DNA of 42,331 nt. Origin: Opitutaceae bacterium. GTDB lineage: Bacteria; Verrucomicrobiota; Verrucomicrobiia; Opitutales; Opitutaceae. The DNA lies in NCBI GenBank assembly GCA_014879845.1, contig JACSRI010000146.1, positions 1 through 42,331 of the forward strand, in the 5' to 3' direction. The position numbers and the translations under genes are program-made. The notes below the pieces were generated by a model. The model saw nothing but the letters and a program-made list of their open reading frames with translations, had not been told where the DNA came from and searched no databases. Below, piece after piece: positions 34,161 through 42,331 of this stretch. Each line of letters begins with the position of its first letter. The stretch's first letter is position 1.

Positions 34161-34835
34161 TCAGGGCGTCGGCGCCGTGTCGACGGGCCCAGACGCCTGC
34201 AGCACCGGCTCGAGCACCGGCCAGACGATCTCGGCGATTCTGCGCTGACCCTCGGCCGTCGGATGGATGCCATCGGGCTGGTTCAGCTCCGGCACGCCGG
34301 CCACGCCGGCCAGCAGGAACGGCACGAAGGGCACGGCGTTCTTCTTGGCGAGCCGCGGGAAGATGTCGCGAAACGCCGTGGTAAAATCCGGACCCATGTT
34401 CGGCGGCGACTGCATGCCCGCGAGCACGAGGCGCGCGTGCGGCTGGGCCTGGCGCACCGCGTCGATGATGGCCTGCAGATTGCGCTCGGTCTCCTGCGGT
34501 GGGATGCCGCGCAGCCCGTCGTTGCCCCCGAGCGCGAGCACGAAGACCGCGATCGGGCGCCGCAGCACCCAGGCTGTGCGCCGCAACCCGGCCGCCGTGG
34601 TGTCGCCGCTCAAGCCGGCGTTGACCACATCGAGCGTCAGCCCGGCCTCGCGCATCCGCGTCGCGAGCACGGCCGGATAGGCCTCTTCTGGGTCGAGGCC
34701 ATAGCCCGCCGTCAGGCTGTCGCCAAAAAACACCACCGCCGGCCTCGCTTCGGTCGCGCGCGCCTGCACGAGCATGCCGAAAAAGACCGCAACCGCGGCC
34801 AGCATCTTGCACGTCATGGAAAGAGCACGTCGCAT
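34161..34835 (-). CDS. TesA-like GDSL esterase/lysophospholipase
   Basis: With the start at 34835 the protein has 224 residues. An N-terminal signal peptide (about 1-27, with a hydrophobic MLAAVAVFFGMLV core) suggests export. Block I is VVFFGDSLTAGYGL with nucleophile S40, block II contains SGDT, block III is LALGGND (N105), and block V is DGIHPT (D188, H191). This is the SGNH triad and oxyanion set of the TesA/arylesterase group. Starts at 34856 or 34817 are also possible; none has a good Shine-Dalgarno. The gene is divergent from the YbbA-type ATPase, as in E. coli tesA-ybbA. Confidence 0.92.
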   Translation of the reverse strand: MRRALSMTCKMLAAVAVFFGMLVQARATEARPAVVFFGDSLTAGYGLDPEEAYPAVLATRMREAGLTLDVVNAGLSGDTTAAGLRRTAWVLRRPIAVFVLALGGNDGLRGIPPQETERNLQAIIDAVRQAQPHARLVLAGMQSPPNMGPDFTTAFRDIFPRLAKKNAVPFVPFLLAGVAGVPELNQPDGIHPTAEGQRRIAEIVWPVLEPVLQASGPVDTAPTP

Positions 34836-34875
34836 TGTGAAAGTGGGAAAACGCATTTTCCTGCGAACTTCGCCC

Positions 34876-35562
34876 ATGGCCAGTCCAACCATCCTCAAAA
34901 TCGAGCGCTTGACGAAAACTTACCCGTCGGCCGCCGGTCCACTCACCGTGCTGCGCGATGTCTCCTTCTCGGTCGAGGCGGGTTCGACCGCCGCGATCGT
35001 CGGCCCCTCGGGCAGCGGCAAGACGACGCTCCTCGGCTTGTGCGCCGGGCTCGATCGCGCCAGTTCCGGCGAGGTGGTGCTCGATGGCATCTCGCTCGGC
35101 GTGCTCGACGAGGATGCGCGCGCGCGCGTGCGACGCGATGTCGTGGGCTTCGTTTTCCAGAACTTCCAGCTCATGCCGACCCTCACCGCGCTGGAAAATG
35201 TCATGGTGCCCGCCGAACTGCGCGGTGCCGGCGACATCCGGCCGCAGGCCGAGGCCCTGCTCGCGCGCGTGGGTCTCGGCGACCGGCTCGGCCACTATCC
35301 CGTGCAGCTCTCCGGCGGCGAACAGCAGCGCGTCGCGCTCGCCCGCGCCTTCATCAACCGCCCCAAGGTCCTCTTCGCCGACGAGCCCACCGGCAACCTC
35401 GACGCCGACACCGCGGCCGTGATCGTGGACCTCCTCTTCGCCCTCAACCGCGAGGCCGGCACGACGCTCGTGCTCGTCACGCACGATCACGACCTCGCCG
35501 CGCGCACCGGCCGCGTCATCCGCCTGCGCGGCGGGGCCCTCGTCTCGGAGGGGCACGCGTGA
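34876..35562 (+). CDS. YbbA/LolD-type ABC transporter ATPase
   Basis: This 228-residue ATPase has Walker A GPSGSGKT (43-50), Q95 in the Q-loop, signature LSGGEQQ (145-151), Walker B VLFADEP with D169 and E170, and the H-loop histidine H203. The QNFQLMPTLTALENV stretch places it with the MacB/LolD/YbbA group that drives mechanotransmission transporters. The start at 34876 (MASPTILKIERLT) is chosen since upstream residues to 34774 overlap the divergent gene and have no family match. It overlaps the permease by four bases and together they form one exporter. Confidence 0.93.
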   Translation: MASPTILKIERLTKTYPSAAGPLTVLRDVSFSVEAGSTAAIVGPSGSGKTTLLGLCAGLDRASSGEVVLDGISLGVLDEDARARVRRDVVGFVFQNFQLMPTLTALENVMVPAELRGAGDIRPQAEALLARVGLGDRLGHYPVQLSGGEQQRVALARAFINRPKVLFADEPTGNLDADTAAVIVDLLFALNREAGTTLVLVTHDHDLAARTGRVIRLRGGALVSEGHA

Positions 35563-38087
35563 GTTGGATCCTGAAGATGGCCTGGCGCGACACGCGGACC
35601 TCGCGTCGTCGCCTCCTGCTCTACGCGGTCTCCATCTCGCTGGGCATCGGCGCGATGGTCGCGATCGCCTCGCTCGGCGAAAGCCTGCGCCAGGCCGTGC
35701 GCCAACAATCCACCGCGCTGCTTGGCGCCGACCTGATCCTGCGCTCGAACGCGCCCCTGGGCGCGGAGGTGGAGGCCGCGGTCGCCACGCTCGGCGGCGA
35801 GCGGGCCCGCGAGATCGGCTTCTCCTCGATGGTGTTGTTCCCTGCCAGCGGCCAGTCGCGGCTCGTGAGCGTGCGAGCAATCGAGGACGGGTTTCCCTTC
35901 TACGGCGCGATCGAGACGCGGCCCGTCGAGGCCGCGACGACCTTTCGCGGACGGCGCGCGGTCCTGGTGGAGGAGAACCTCATGCTGCAGTTCGGCGCCC
36001 GCGTCGGCGACGAGTTGCGCCTCGGCACCCAGACGTTCGAGATCGCCGGCGCGCTCATCAAGGTGCCGGGTGAGTCGCCCGGGTTCAACCTCGTCGCCCC
36101 GCGCGTGTATCTGCCGATGCAGTACCTCGAGCAGACGCAACTCGTGCAGCGCGGCAGCCGCCTGCAGTACCGCCTGGCGTTGAAGGTGCCGCCTTCGGTC
36201 GATGTGGATGCATTCCGCCGTGCGCACGACGCGCGCTTCGACGAGGAGCGCGTGCGCCTCGAGACGGTCAACGGCCGCGAGGCCGCCCTCGGCCGAACGA
36301 TCGCCAACCTCGAGCGTTTTCTCGGGCTCGTCGCGTTCGTCGCGCTGCTGCTCGGCGCGGTCGGCGTGGCCAGCGGGGTGCATGTCTTCGTGCGGCAGAA
36401 GCTCGCCTCGATCGCAGTGCTGCGCTGCGTGGGCGCCACGTCGCGGCAGACGTTCTTGATCTACCTCGTGCAGGCCGCCGGATTGGGACTCGTCGGCGCT
36501 CTTGCCGGTGTGGCGCTCGGGCTCGGCGTGCAGGCCGCGCTGCCGCGGTTTCTCGGCGGACTGCTGCCGACCGACCTGGAACTGGTGGTGAGCGGGCGCG
36601 CCGTGGCCGAGGGACTGGCCGCGGGCGTGGGCGTGACGCTCGCGCTCACGCTGCTCCCGCTCCTGGCCGTGCGGCGTGTGTCGCCGCTGCTCGCCATCCG
36701 CTCGACGGTCGAGCCGCCGCGCGGCTCATGGCGCGACCCGGCCACGCTGGCCGTGCTCGCGCTCGGCCTCGGTGCCGTGACGCTCGTCGCAGTCAACCAG
36801 GCGGCACGCGTGCGCCAGGGCGTCGGCTTCGTCGTCGGGGCGATCGTGATCTTCGGGGTGCTCGCCCTCATTGGGCGCGCGCTCATGGCGCTCGCCCGGC
36901 GGCTCGCGCCGCGGCGTGCGGGTTATGTCTGGCGCCAGGGCGTGGCCAATCTCTTCCGGCCCAATAACCGCACGCTCCTGCTCATCGTCGCGCTCGGCCT
37001 GGGAACCTGCCTGGTCGCGACGATGCTGCTCACGCAGCGCCTCCTCATCGGGCAGCTCGAGCTGTCGCAGGCGGAGGGCCAGTCGAACATGATCCTATTC
37101 GACATCCAGACCGACCAGCGTGCGTCTGTTCGGGCGGCGATCGAGGGGCAGGGCCGGCGCGTGATCGACGAGGCGCCGGTGGTCTCCATGCGCCTCGCGT
37201 CGATCAAGGGGCGCAGCGTCGCGGATATCCTCGACGATCGCTCCGCGCGCCGCCCGCCGCGCTGGGTGCTGCAGCGCGAGTATCGATCGACGTTCCGCCG
37301 CGCGCTCAACGATGCCGAGCGCCTCGCCGCCGGTGTCGTGATGCCCGAGGTGGCCGCGGGTGTCTCGCCTGTCCCCGTCTCGATCGAGGTGGATATCGCG
37401 CGCGACCTGGGCGTGACGATCGGCGACCTGCTCGTGTTCGACGTGCAGGGTGTACCGGTCGACTGTGTCGTCGGTTCGCTGCGCGAGGTGGAGACGCGGC
37501 GGGTGCGGCCGTTCTTCTTCGTCGTGTTCCCCGAGGGCGTGCTCGAGGGGGCGCCGCAGTTTTTCATCATGTCGACGCATGTGCCCGATGCCGCGGCCTC
37601 GGGCTCGCTGCAGCGCGAGCTGTTCGAGAAGTTCCCGAATGTCTCGGCGATCGACCTCACGCTGATCCTGGAGACGGTCAATGCCGTGATCGACAAGGCC
37701 GGGTTCATCTTCCGCTTCATGGCGGCGTTCATCGTGGGGACAGGTGTGGTCGTGCTGTTTGGCGTGATGGCGAGCGGACGACTCCAGCGTCTGCGCGAGA
37801 GCGTGCTCCTGCGCACGATCGGCGCCTCGCGGCGGCAGATCACGTGGATCCAGGGCATCGAGTACTGGATGCTCGGCTCGATCGCGGCGCTGACGGGCGC
37901 GGTGCTCGCGTGGTTCGCCGCCTGGGGGCTCGGGCACTGGATCTTCGAGCTGCGATCGTTGCCGGAGGTCGGGCCGCTCGTCGTGCTCTGGCTCGGCGTG
38001 AGCGGGCTCACGGTGCTCGTCGGGGCGCTCAGCGGCCGGCGCCTGCTCAATCAACCGCCACTGGAGCTGCTGCGCCAGGAGACCTGA
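35559..38087 (+). CDS. YbbP-like FtsX-family ABC transporter permease (842 aa)
   Basis: This is a large inner-membrane permease with a GTG start overlapping the ATPase stop (GTGA). The first helix (about 20-42) is followed by a periplasmic MacB-type domain (about 44-250), an FtsX block of three helices (about 260-390), further helices at about 395-450 and a second periplasmic domain (about 490-700). A final FtsX block (about 710-830) completes it. The duplicated FtsX arrangement and the length of around 800 are those of YbbP. Such transporters move lipids or lipoprotein-like substrates, or extrude molecules from the membrane's outer face; the substrate is unknown. An ATG six codons in (35577) is an alternative start. 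Confidence 0.9.
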   Translation: MSWILKMAWRDTRTSRRRLLLYAVSISLGIGAMVAIASLGESLRQAVRQQSTALLGADLILRSNAPLGAEVEAAVATLGGERAREIGFSSMVLFPASGQSRLVSVRAIEDGFPFYGAIETRPVEAATTFRGRRAVLVEENLMLQFGARVGDELRLGTQTFEIAGALIKVPGESPGFNLVAPRVYLPMQYLEQTQLVQRGSRLQYRLALKVPPSVDVDAFRRAHDARFDEERVRLETVNGREAALGRTIANLERFLGLVAFVALLLGAVGVASGVHVFVRQKLASIAVLRCVGATSRQTFLIYLVQAAGLGLVGALAGVALGLGVQAALPRFLGGLLPTDLELVVSGRAVAEGLAAGVGVTLALTLLPLLAVRRVSPLLAIRSTVEPPRGSWRDPATLAVLALGLGAVTLVAVNQAARVRQGVGFVVGAIVIFGVLALIGRALMALARRLAPRRAGYVWRQGVANLFRPNNRTLLLIVALGLGTCLVATMLLTQRLLIGQLELSQAEGQSNMILFDIQTDQRASVRAAIEGQGRRVIDEAPVVSMRLASIKGRSVADILDDRSARRPPRWVLQREYRSTFRRALNDAERLAAGVVMPEVAAGVSPVPVSIEVDIARDLGVTIGDLLVFDVQGVPVDCVVGSLREVETRRVRPFFFVVFPEGVLEGAPQFFIMSTHVPDAAASGSLQRELFEKFPNVSAIDLTLILETVNAVIDKAGFIFRFMAAFIVGTGVVVLFGVMASGRLQRLRESVLLRTIGASRRQITWIQGIEYWMLGSIAALTGAVLAWFAAWGLGHWIFELRSLPEVGPLVVLWLGVSGLTVLVGALSGRRLLNQPPLELLRQET

Positions 38088-38137
38088 GGTCGCCGAACGC
38101 GCTCGCGAAGGCCGCGCCGCCCGCTGCAATCACCGGC

Positions 38138-38869
38138 GTGCACCTGGAGGAGTATCGCAAGCTCGCCGAAGTCGAGGATCGGATGTGGTACTTCCGCGCG
38201 CTCAACCGGCGCGTGGCCCACTGGCTGGCCCGCCTGCTGCCGACCGGGACGGCGCGGGTGTTGGACGCGGGCTGCGGGACGGGCGGACTCATCCGCACGT
38301 TGCGGGCTGCACACCCGGAGTGGTGCGTCGAGGGGCTCGACTTCATGCCGCTCGCCTGCGCGCTGGCGCGCGAGCGCACCGGCACAGCGATCACCCAGGG
38401 CTCGATCACGGCGATGCCCTTTGCGGATGCCGCGTTTGACGCCATCGCCACGTGCGATGTCGTCTGCCAGGTCGACGACGCGGCCGGCGCGATCGACGAA
38501 CTCGCGCGCTGCGTGCGCCCGGGCGGCACGGTCGTGGTGAACGCGCCGGCGTATGCGTGGCTGTGGTCCTACCATGACGAGGCGGTGCAGTCGAAGCACC
38601 GCTTCACGCGGCCGGAACTCACCGCGCACTTCCGCACCGCGGGGCTCGAGGTCGTCTTCGCGAGCTACGCGAACAGCCTGATCCTGCCGCTCGTCGCGGC
38701 GCGCAGGAAACTCCTCCCGCCGCGGTCGCAGGCGAGCGACGTCGCGCTGTCGTCGGCCCCGGTCGAGTCCGCGCTCGCGGCGCTCGCGGCGCTGGAGTTC
38801 GCCTGGCAGCGGCGGGGCCTCGCCTCGCCCGCGGGCAGCTCCGTATTCATCGTGGGGCGACGCGCTTGA
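38138..38869 (+). CDS. Class I SAM-dependent methyltransferase
   Basis: This 243-residue protein with a Rossmann-type methyltransferase fold has motif I VLDAGCGTGG (41-50), then GLDFMPLACALARERTG, an AMPFADAAFDAI strand and LARCVRPGGTVVVNAP. The N-terminal EEYRKLAEVEDRMWYFRALN is shared with the group of methyltransferases often found near polysaccharide or lipid genes. There is no ATG at the 5' end; the GTG at 38138 is the best start, as it leaves the conserved EEY...W motif intact. The frame is open upstream into the permease gene. The substrate is unknown. Confidence 0.85.
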   Translation: MHLEEYRKLAEVEDRMWYFRALNRRVAHWLARLLPTGTARVLDAGCGTGGLIRTLRAAHPEWCVEGLDFMPLACALARERTGTAITQGSITAMPFADAAFDAIATCDVVCQVDDAAGAIDELARCVRPGGTVVVNAPAYAWLWSYHDEAVQSKHRFTRPELTAHFRTAGLEVVFASYANSLILPLVAARRKLLPPRSQASDVALSSAPVESALAALAALEFAWQRRGLASPAGSSVFIVGRRA

Positions 38870-38904
38870 AAACGGCGAGGCCGGGATCGAGGCGATCCCG
38901 GCCT
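38869..38904 (-). terminator. Hairpin with T-run after the OMP gene (minus strand)
   Basis: Arms AGGCCGGGATC (38878-38888) and GATCCCGGCCT (38894-38904) form a perfect 11-base-pair stem with a five-base loop. Read on the minus strand it is followed by CGCCG and then four Ts. It ends the OMP transcript and may also stop the convergent methyltransferase transcript, although no T-run follows it on the plus strand. Confidence 0.6.
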
Positions 38905-38936
38905 GCGCGTGAATGGATCGATACGGGCGGCGCCGC

Positions 38937-39467
38937 TCAGAACCGGAAGATGATGCCGGCCGAGAGGGTATTGAGGTCCTCGTCGGTGTCGTACATCTCC
39001 CATTCGGCGCGGATGGCGAAGTTCTTGCCGAGCTTGAACTCCGTGCCGATGCCGTAGAAGAGCTCCCAGTTGTCGTCGTCGATGTCGAAGTCGCCCTCGG
39101 CGTCCTCGTACTTGCCGTCCCAGGCGATGTTGGCGTAGCCGACCTTGCCGTAGAGGTTGAACAGGTCGCCGATGGGCAGGAAGGCGCGCGCGGAGACGTC
39201 GATCACGGCGAGGTCGACATCGAAGCGCTCGTCGGTGTCGCCTTCGCTGAAGGTGCCGAGGTCGCGGTAACCCGCCTCGGCGCCGAGGAAGTCGAGGAAG
39301 TTCCAGCCGACGTAGGCCTTCCAGCCCATCTCGTCGGAGGAGAAGTTGTCGACGGCGGTCTCGATGTCGGCCGCGGTGGTGGTCATCGACGCGCCCACGT
39401 AGAACTCCGCGCGTGCGCCGACGGCGGAGCCAGCGAGGAGCGCGGTGAGGATGAGTATCTTCTTCAT
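38937..39467 (-). CDS. Small outer-membrane beta-barrel protein
   Basis: This 176-residue protein has a clear signal peptide (MKKILILTALLAGSAVGARA, cleaved before EF). Alternating beta strands with acidic loops (for example DIETAVDNFSSDE, EDAEGDFDIDDDN) follow, ending in a strand terminating in Phe, the usual signal for the BAM machinery. Size and strand number fit an eight-stranded OmpA/OmpW-like or opacity-type barrel; I cannot name the family. The start at 39467 is set by the signal peptide. The 149 bases upstream, towards the RND pump gene, hold no other gene. Confidence 0.85.
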   Translation of the reverse strand: MKKILILTALLAGSAVGARAEFYVGASMTTTAADIETAVDNFSSDEMGWKAYVGWNFLDFLGAEAGYRDLGTFSEGDTDERFDVDLAVIDVSARAFLPIGDLFNLYGKVGYANIAWDGKYEDAEGDFDIDDDNWELFYGIGTEFKLGKNFAIRAEWEMYDTDEDLNTLSAGIIFRF

Positions 39468-39616
39468 GTGTACAGGTCTCAGGTTCTTGTAGTTAGTCGT
39501 ATGGGCAGCAACGGGCAGGACATTCCTTGCGGCCAATCGGGTCAAGGGGCATCCCGGCTCGGGCGCGCGGGCGCGGCGTTAACTTTGGTCCAATGGAGGC
39601 GCGGCGCCTTCGGGAG

Positions 39617-42331
39617 TCAACGGCCCGCCGGCGCGCCCTTGGGCTCGGCCGTATCAGCCGCCGCCCGACGCGGTCCGGCGAAGATGCTCGCGGTCGCGCG
39701 CATGAGCAGGCCGCGCAGGTCGTCGAGGAAAGTGTAGAAGAGCGGCACCACGACGAGCGTGAGCACGGTCGAGCAGAGCAACCCGCCCATCATGGCCCGG
39801 CCCAGCGGCGTGTAGGACATGTCGATGAGCTTGCTGTCGCCCAGGGCCATCGGGATGAGTCCGCACGCCGTCGTGAGCGTGGTCATGAGGATCGGGCGGA
39901 AGCGATGGCGCGCGGCCTCGACGAGCGACTCGAAGCGGTCGTGGCCCTCCGCGCGCAGGCGGTTGACCAGGTCGACCAGCACGATGGCGTTGTTGACCAC
40001 CACGCCGACGAGGATGACGACGCCGATGCCGGCCATGATGTCGAAGGGCGTGCCCGTGATGAACAGCGTCCAGTAGACGCCGAGGAACGCGAAGGGGATG
40101 GCGATGATGACGGCGAGCGGGAGCAGAAACGACTCGAAGAGCACGCCCATGAGGAAGAAGACGAAGCTCACGGCCATGAGCATGGCGAACATCTGGGCGT
40201 CGTCGGACTCCTGCATGTTGCGGAAGCGCGAGCCCTTGTCCCAGCGGTAGCCGCGCGGCATTTCCAGACCGGCCATGGCCTTGTCGAGCGACTCGAACAG
40301 GGTCTTGGCGTCGGCTTTCTTTGCGCTCGCGGAAATGCGCAGCATGGTCTGGCGGTTCTCGCGCTGGATCTGGCCGAGCGTGCGCGTGACGTAGAGCTCG
40401 GCGATCGACTCGAGCGGCACCTGCTGCCCGTCGCGGTTGCGGAAGGTCATCTCGCGCACGTCGCTGAGCGTCTTGTCGCGGTCCTCCTCGGTCTGCAGCC
40501 GGATGGCGATCTGGCGGCCGTCGCCGGTGTGGAAGTCGCTCAGCTTCATGCCGCGCAGGTTGGCGGAGATGTTGGCGGAGATCATCTGCGGCTCCACGCC
40601 GAGCCGGCGGGCCTGGTCGCGGTCGAGGCGGATCTGGAGCTCGTCGCCGCCGCGCTCCATCTCCGTATCCACGCTGATGATCTCCGGCACGGCCAGCAGG
40701 CGTCGTTCGACCTCGTGGGCGATGAGCACGAGCGTGTCGGTGTCGTCGCCGTAGACGTTGATCGTGGCGGAGGCGTCCTGCTCGCGGTCGCGCCATGAGT
40801 TGCGCATGACGAACCCGGGCGGGATCTCGAGGATCTGCTTCAGGTCCTCCTCGATCGCCTTCTTCTCCAGGCGCGGGCGCTTCCAGCCGAACCGCTCGGC
40901 GAGGTTGTTCCACGTCACCGCATACCAGCCAAGGCTGGGCGGCTCCGTGCGGATGATCTGGATGCGGCCGCGATCGCGCCAGTAGCGCGTCTCGAGAAGC
41001 TGGATATCGTACTCCTCGCGCTTGGCCAGGATCGCGGTCTCGATGCGGTCGAAGAACTGCGTGGCGTGCTCGAGCGACTGGCCGGAGGGCATCTCGAGGA
41101 AGACCCAGACGTTGTCGTCGCCGCCACCGCCGCGGTCGTCGCGCTTCATCATGGACTGGGGGATCATGATGGAGAAGAACGCGAGTATCGCGACCAGCGC
41201 CGCTTCCGTGCGGTGGCGCAGCGCGAGGCGCAAGAGCGCGAGGTAGCGCTCGCGCAGCCAGACGATCGGGCGCAGCTCATCGTGGTGTTTGCCGCGGGTG
41301 AGCTTGAGCGCGGCGAGCGGGATGAAGACCAGGGCGATGAAGAGCGAGGCGAGCAGGGCGACGATCACCGGGATGCCGATGCGCAGCATCCAGAAGGTGA
41401 ATTCCTGGTCCGAGCCCATGAGGATGAGCGGGAGGAACACCACCACCGTCGTGAGCGTGGCCATGACCACGGCGAGGCCGACTTCGCCTGCGCCCTCGAT
41501 CGACGCGCGCCGGGCCTCGAAGCCCTCCTGGCGGCGTCGGTAGATGTTTTCCACGATCACGATCGAGTTGTCCACGACCATGCCGACACTGAGCAGCAGG
41601 CCCATCATCGTGGCCATGTTCAGCGTCCAGCCCATGAAGTAGAGCACCACGACGGTCGTGAGGAGCGAGAGCGGGATGGCGAGCGTGATGATCGCGGTCA
41701 TGCGCGGCGCGCGCAGGAAGGTGTAGAGGATGATCGCCGCGAAGAAGCCGCCCCAGAGGCCGGAATCGCGTAGGTTGTCGATCGAGGCGCGCACGTGGCG
41801 GCCCTGATCCCAGAAGACCTCGACCTTCATGTCCGCGAGCTGCGGCAGGCTCGACATCTCGGCGAGCGCGGCGTGCACGGCCTTCGAGATGTTCGCGATG
41901 TTCGCGCCCGACGCGCGGATCACCTCGATGCCGATGGCCGGGTGACCGCTGATGCGGTAGACCATTTCCTGGCGCGGGGCGCGGTAGGAGACGCGCGCGA
42001 TGTCGCGCAGGCGCAGGCCGGTGGCGGCGTCGATGACGAGCCCCTCGACCTCCTCCGGGCCCGCGTAACGCCCGAGCGAGCGGACGTAGAACTTCTTGCC
42101 GCCCTCGATGACCCAGCCGCCGGGCGTGTTCTGGTCCTGGCCGCGCAGGCGGTTGATCAGTTGGCTCGTGTCGATGTTGTGCGCGCGCACCTGGTCCTGG
42201 TTGAGCTCGATGATGATCTCCTTCGAGCGCAGGCCGTTCACCTCGACCGAGCCAACGCCGTCGATGCGCTGGAGCGCGGGCTTGATCACTGTGTCGACGG
42301 TGAACATCACCACCAGCGCCGCGCGCGAGAC
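39617..42331 (-). CDS. RND efflux transporter permease, N-terminus cut by window edge
   Basis: The 904 visible residues represent most of an AcrB/MexB/CzcA-superfamily pump of about 1030-1050; the frame continues without a start to the edge. Both porter/docking regions are present, with two blocks of six membrane helices. The proton-relay helix 4 reads GMVVDNSIVIVENIYRR, so the second Asp of the AcrB pair is Asn, and helix 10 reads GVVVNNAIVLVDLVNRL with Asn in place of the AcrB Lys. This is common in the HAE-like pumps of Bacteroidetes/Verrucomicrobia. The adaptor and outer-membrane components would lie upstream, outside the window. The C-terminal tail is Ala/Pro-rich. Confidence 0.93.
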   Translation of the reverse strand, partial: VSRAALVVMFTVDTVIKPALQRIDGVGSVEVNGLRSKEIIIELNQDQVRAHNIDTSQLINRLRGQDQNTPGGWVIEGGKKFYVRSLGRYAGPEEVEGLVIDAATGLRLRDIARVSYRAPRQEMVYRISGHPAIGIEVIRASGANIANISKAVHAALAEMSSLPQLADMKVEVFWDQGRHVRASIDNLRDSGLWGGFFAAIILYTFLRAPRMTAIITLAIPLSLLTTVVVLYFMGWTLNMATMMGLLLSVGMVVDNSIVIVENIYRRRQEGFEARRASIEGAGEVGLAVVMATLTTVVVFLPLILMGSDQEFTFWMLRIGIPVIVALLASLFIALVFIPLAALKLTRGKHHDELRPIVWLRERYLALLRLALRHRTEAALVAILAFFSIMIPQSMMKRDDRGGGGDDNVWVFLEMPSGQSLEHATQFFDRIETAILAKREEYDIQLLETRYWRDRGRIQIIRTEPPSLGWYAVTWNNLAERFGWKRPRLEKKAIEEDLKQILEIPPGFVMRNSWRDREQDASATINVYGDDTDTLVLIAHEVERRLLAVPEIISVDTEMERGGDELQIRLDRDQARRLGVEPQMISANISANLRGMKLSDFHTGDGRQIAIRLQTEEDRDKTLSDVREMTFRNRDGQQVPLESIAELYVTRTLGQIQRENRQTMLRISASAKKADAKTLFESLDKAMAGLEMPRGYRWDKGSRFRNMQESDDAQMFAMLMAVSFVFFLMGVLFESFLLPLAVIIAIPFAFLGVYWTLFITGTPFDIMAGIGVVILVGVVVNNAIVLVDLVNRLRAEGHDRFESLVEAARHRFRPILMTTLTTACGLIPMALGDSKLIDMSYTPLGRAMMGGLLCSTVLTLVVVPLFYTFLDDLRGLLMRATASIFAGPRRAAADTAEPKGAPAGR

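Noticed and set aside
34038-35558. Upstream extension of the YbbP permease frame by 507 codons
   Set aside because: It covers the esterase gene on the opposite strand and the ATPase gene in another frame; the residues are low complexity and match nothing. The GTG at 35559 gives a complete permease.

Overview
The window is 42 kb of gene-dense, very GC-rich bacterial chromosome with no rRNA or tRNA gene, insertion sequence, prophage or CRISPR array that I can see. The best guess is a verrucomicrobium close to Opitutaceae. The reasons are the compact PilM-N-O-P-secretin locus, the tiny basic AURKAIP1/COX24-type protein encoded near rpsT, the Gram-negative envelope genes (arabinose-5-phosphate isomerase, OMP barrel, RND pump, secretin), and codon use with heavy GC at third positions. 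The taxonomy is inference from gene content; no rRNA is present to confirm it.

Layout. (1) 1-7781, minus strand: a phosphorelay cluster of two large multi-PAS hybrid histidine kinases followed by a response regulator cut off by the window edge. (2) 8076-20144, plus strand: a 12-gene co-directional run, most genes joined by 4-base stop/start overlaps. It starts with two DppB/DppC-type permeases and continues with a GYF/zinc-ribbon membrane protein, a DUF2752 protein, three small membrane proteins (two with an identical eight-ligand zinc-finger pattern), a DUF4129 fusion protein, a DUF4350 protein, a MoxR AAA+ ATPase, a DUF58 protein, a SpoIIM-like protein and an RDD protein. This is a MoxR/DUF58 membrane module with unusual zinc-finger additions and is the best candidate for an undescribed system here. 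(3) 20178-22583: a DUF2071 protein, then a ribosome-related group: rpsT, an atypical RluA-type pseudouridine synthase and the 33-residue AURKAIP1-like protein, with two clear intrinsic terminators. (4) 22584-27119: a type IV pilus assembly operon (pilM, N, O, P and a short secretin), with a striking inverted repeat abutting the pilM start codon and a strong terminator at the end. (5) 27153-31028, minus strand: a polyprenyl synthetase, an ECF sigma factor, a single-pass putative anti-sigma protein, an HtrA-like PDZ protein whose catalytic triad is degraded, and a YjbQ protein. The sigma/membrane protein/HtrA order resembles the rpoE-rseA/algU-mucA-mucD logic. (6) 31112-38869: a KdsD-type isomerase divergent from a TPR/LysM lipoprotein; a UroD-superfamily protein and a GDSL esterase on the minus strand; the esterase is divergent from a YbbA/YbbP-type ABC exporter, followed by a methyltransferase. 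(7) 38937-42331, minus strand: a small outer-membrane barrel and an RND efflux pump truncated at its N-terminus by the window edge.

The common theme is cell envelope biology: sensing, pilus assembly, envelope stress, lipid-carrier synthesis, outer membrane and export. Start-site calls are often uncertain because several genes (rpsT, pilM, the AURKAIP1-like gene) have no Shine-Dalgarno sequence.
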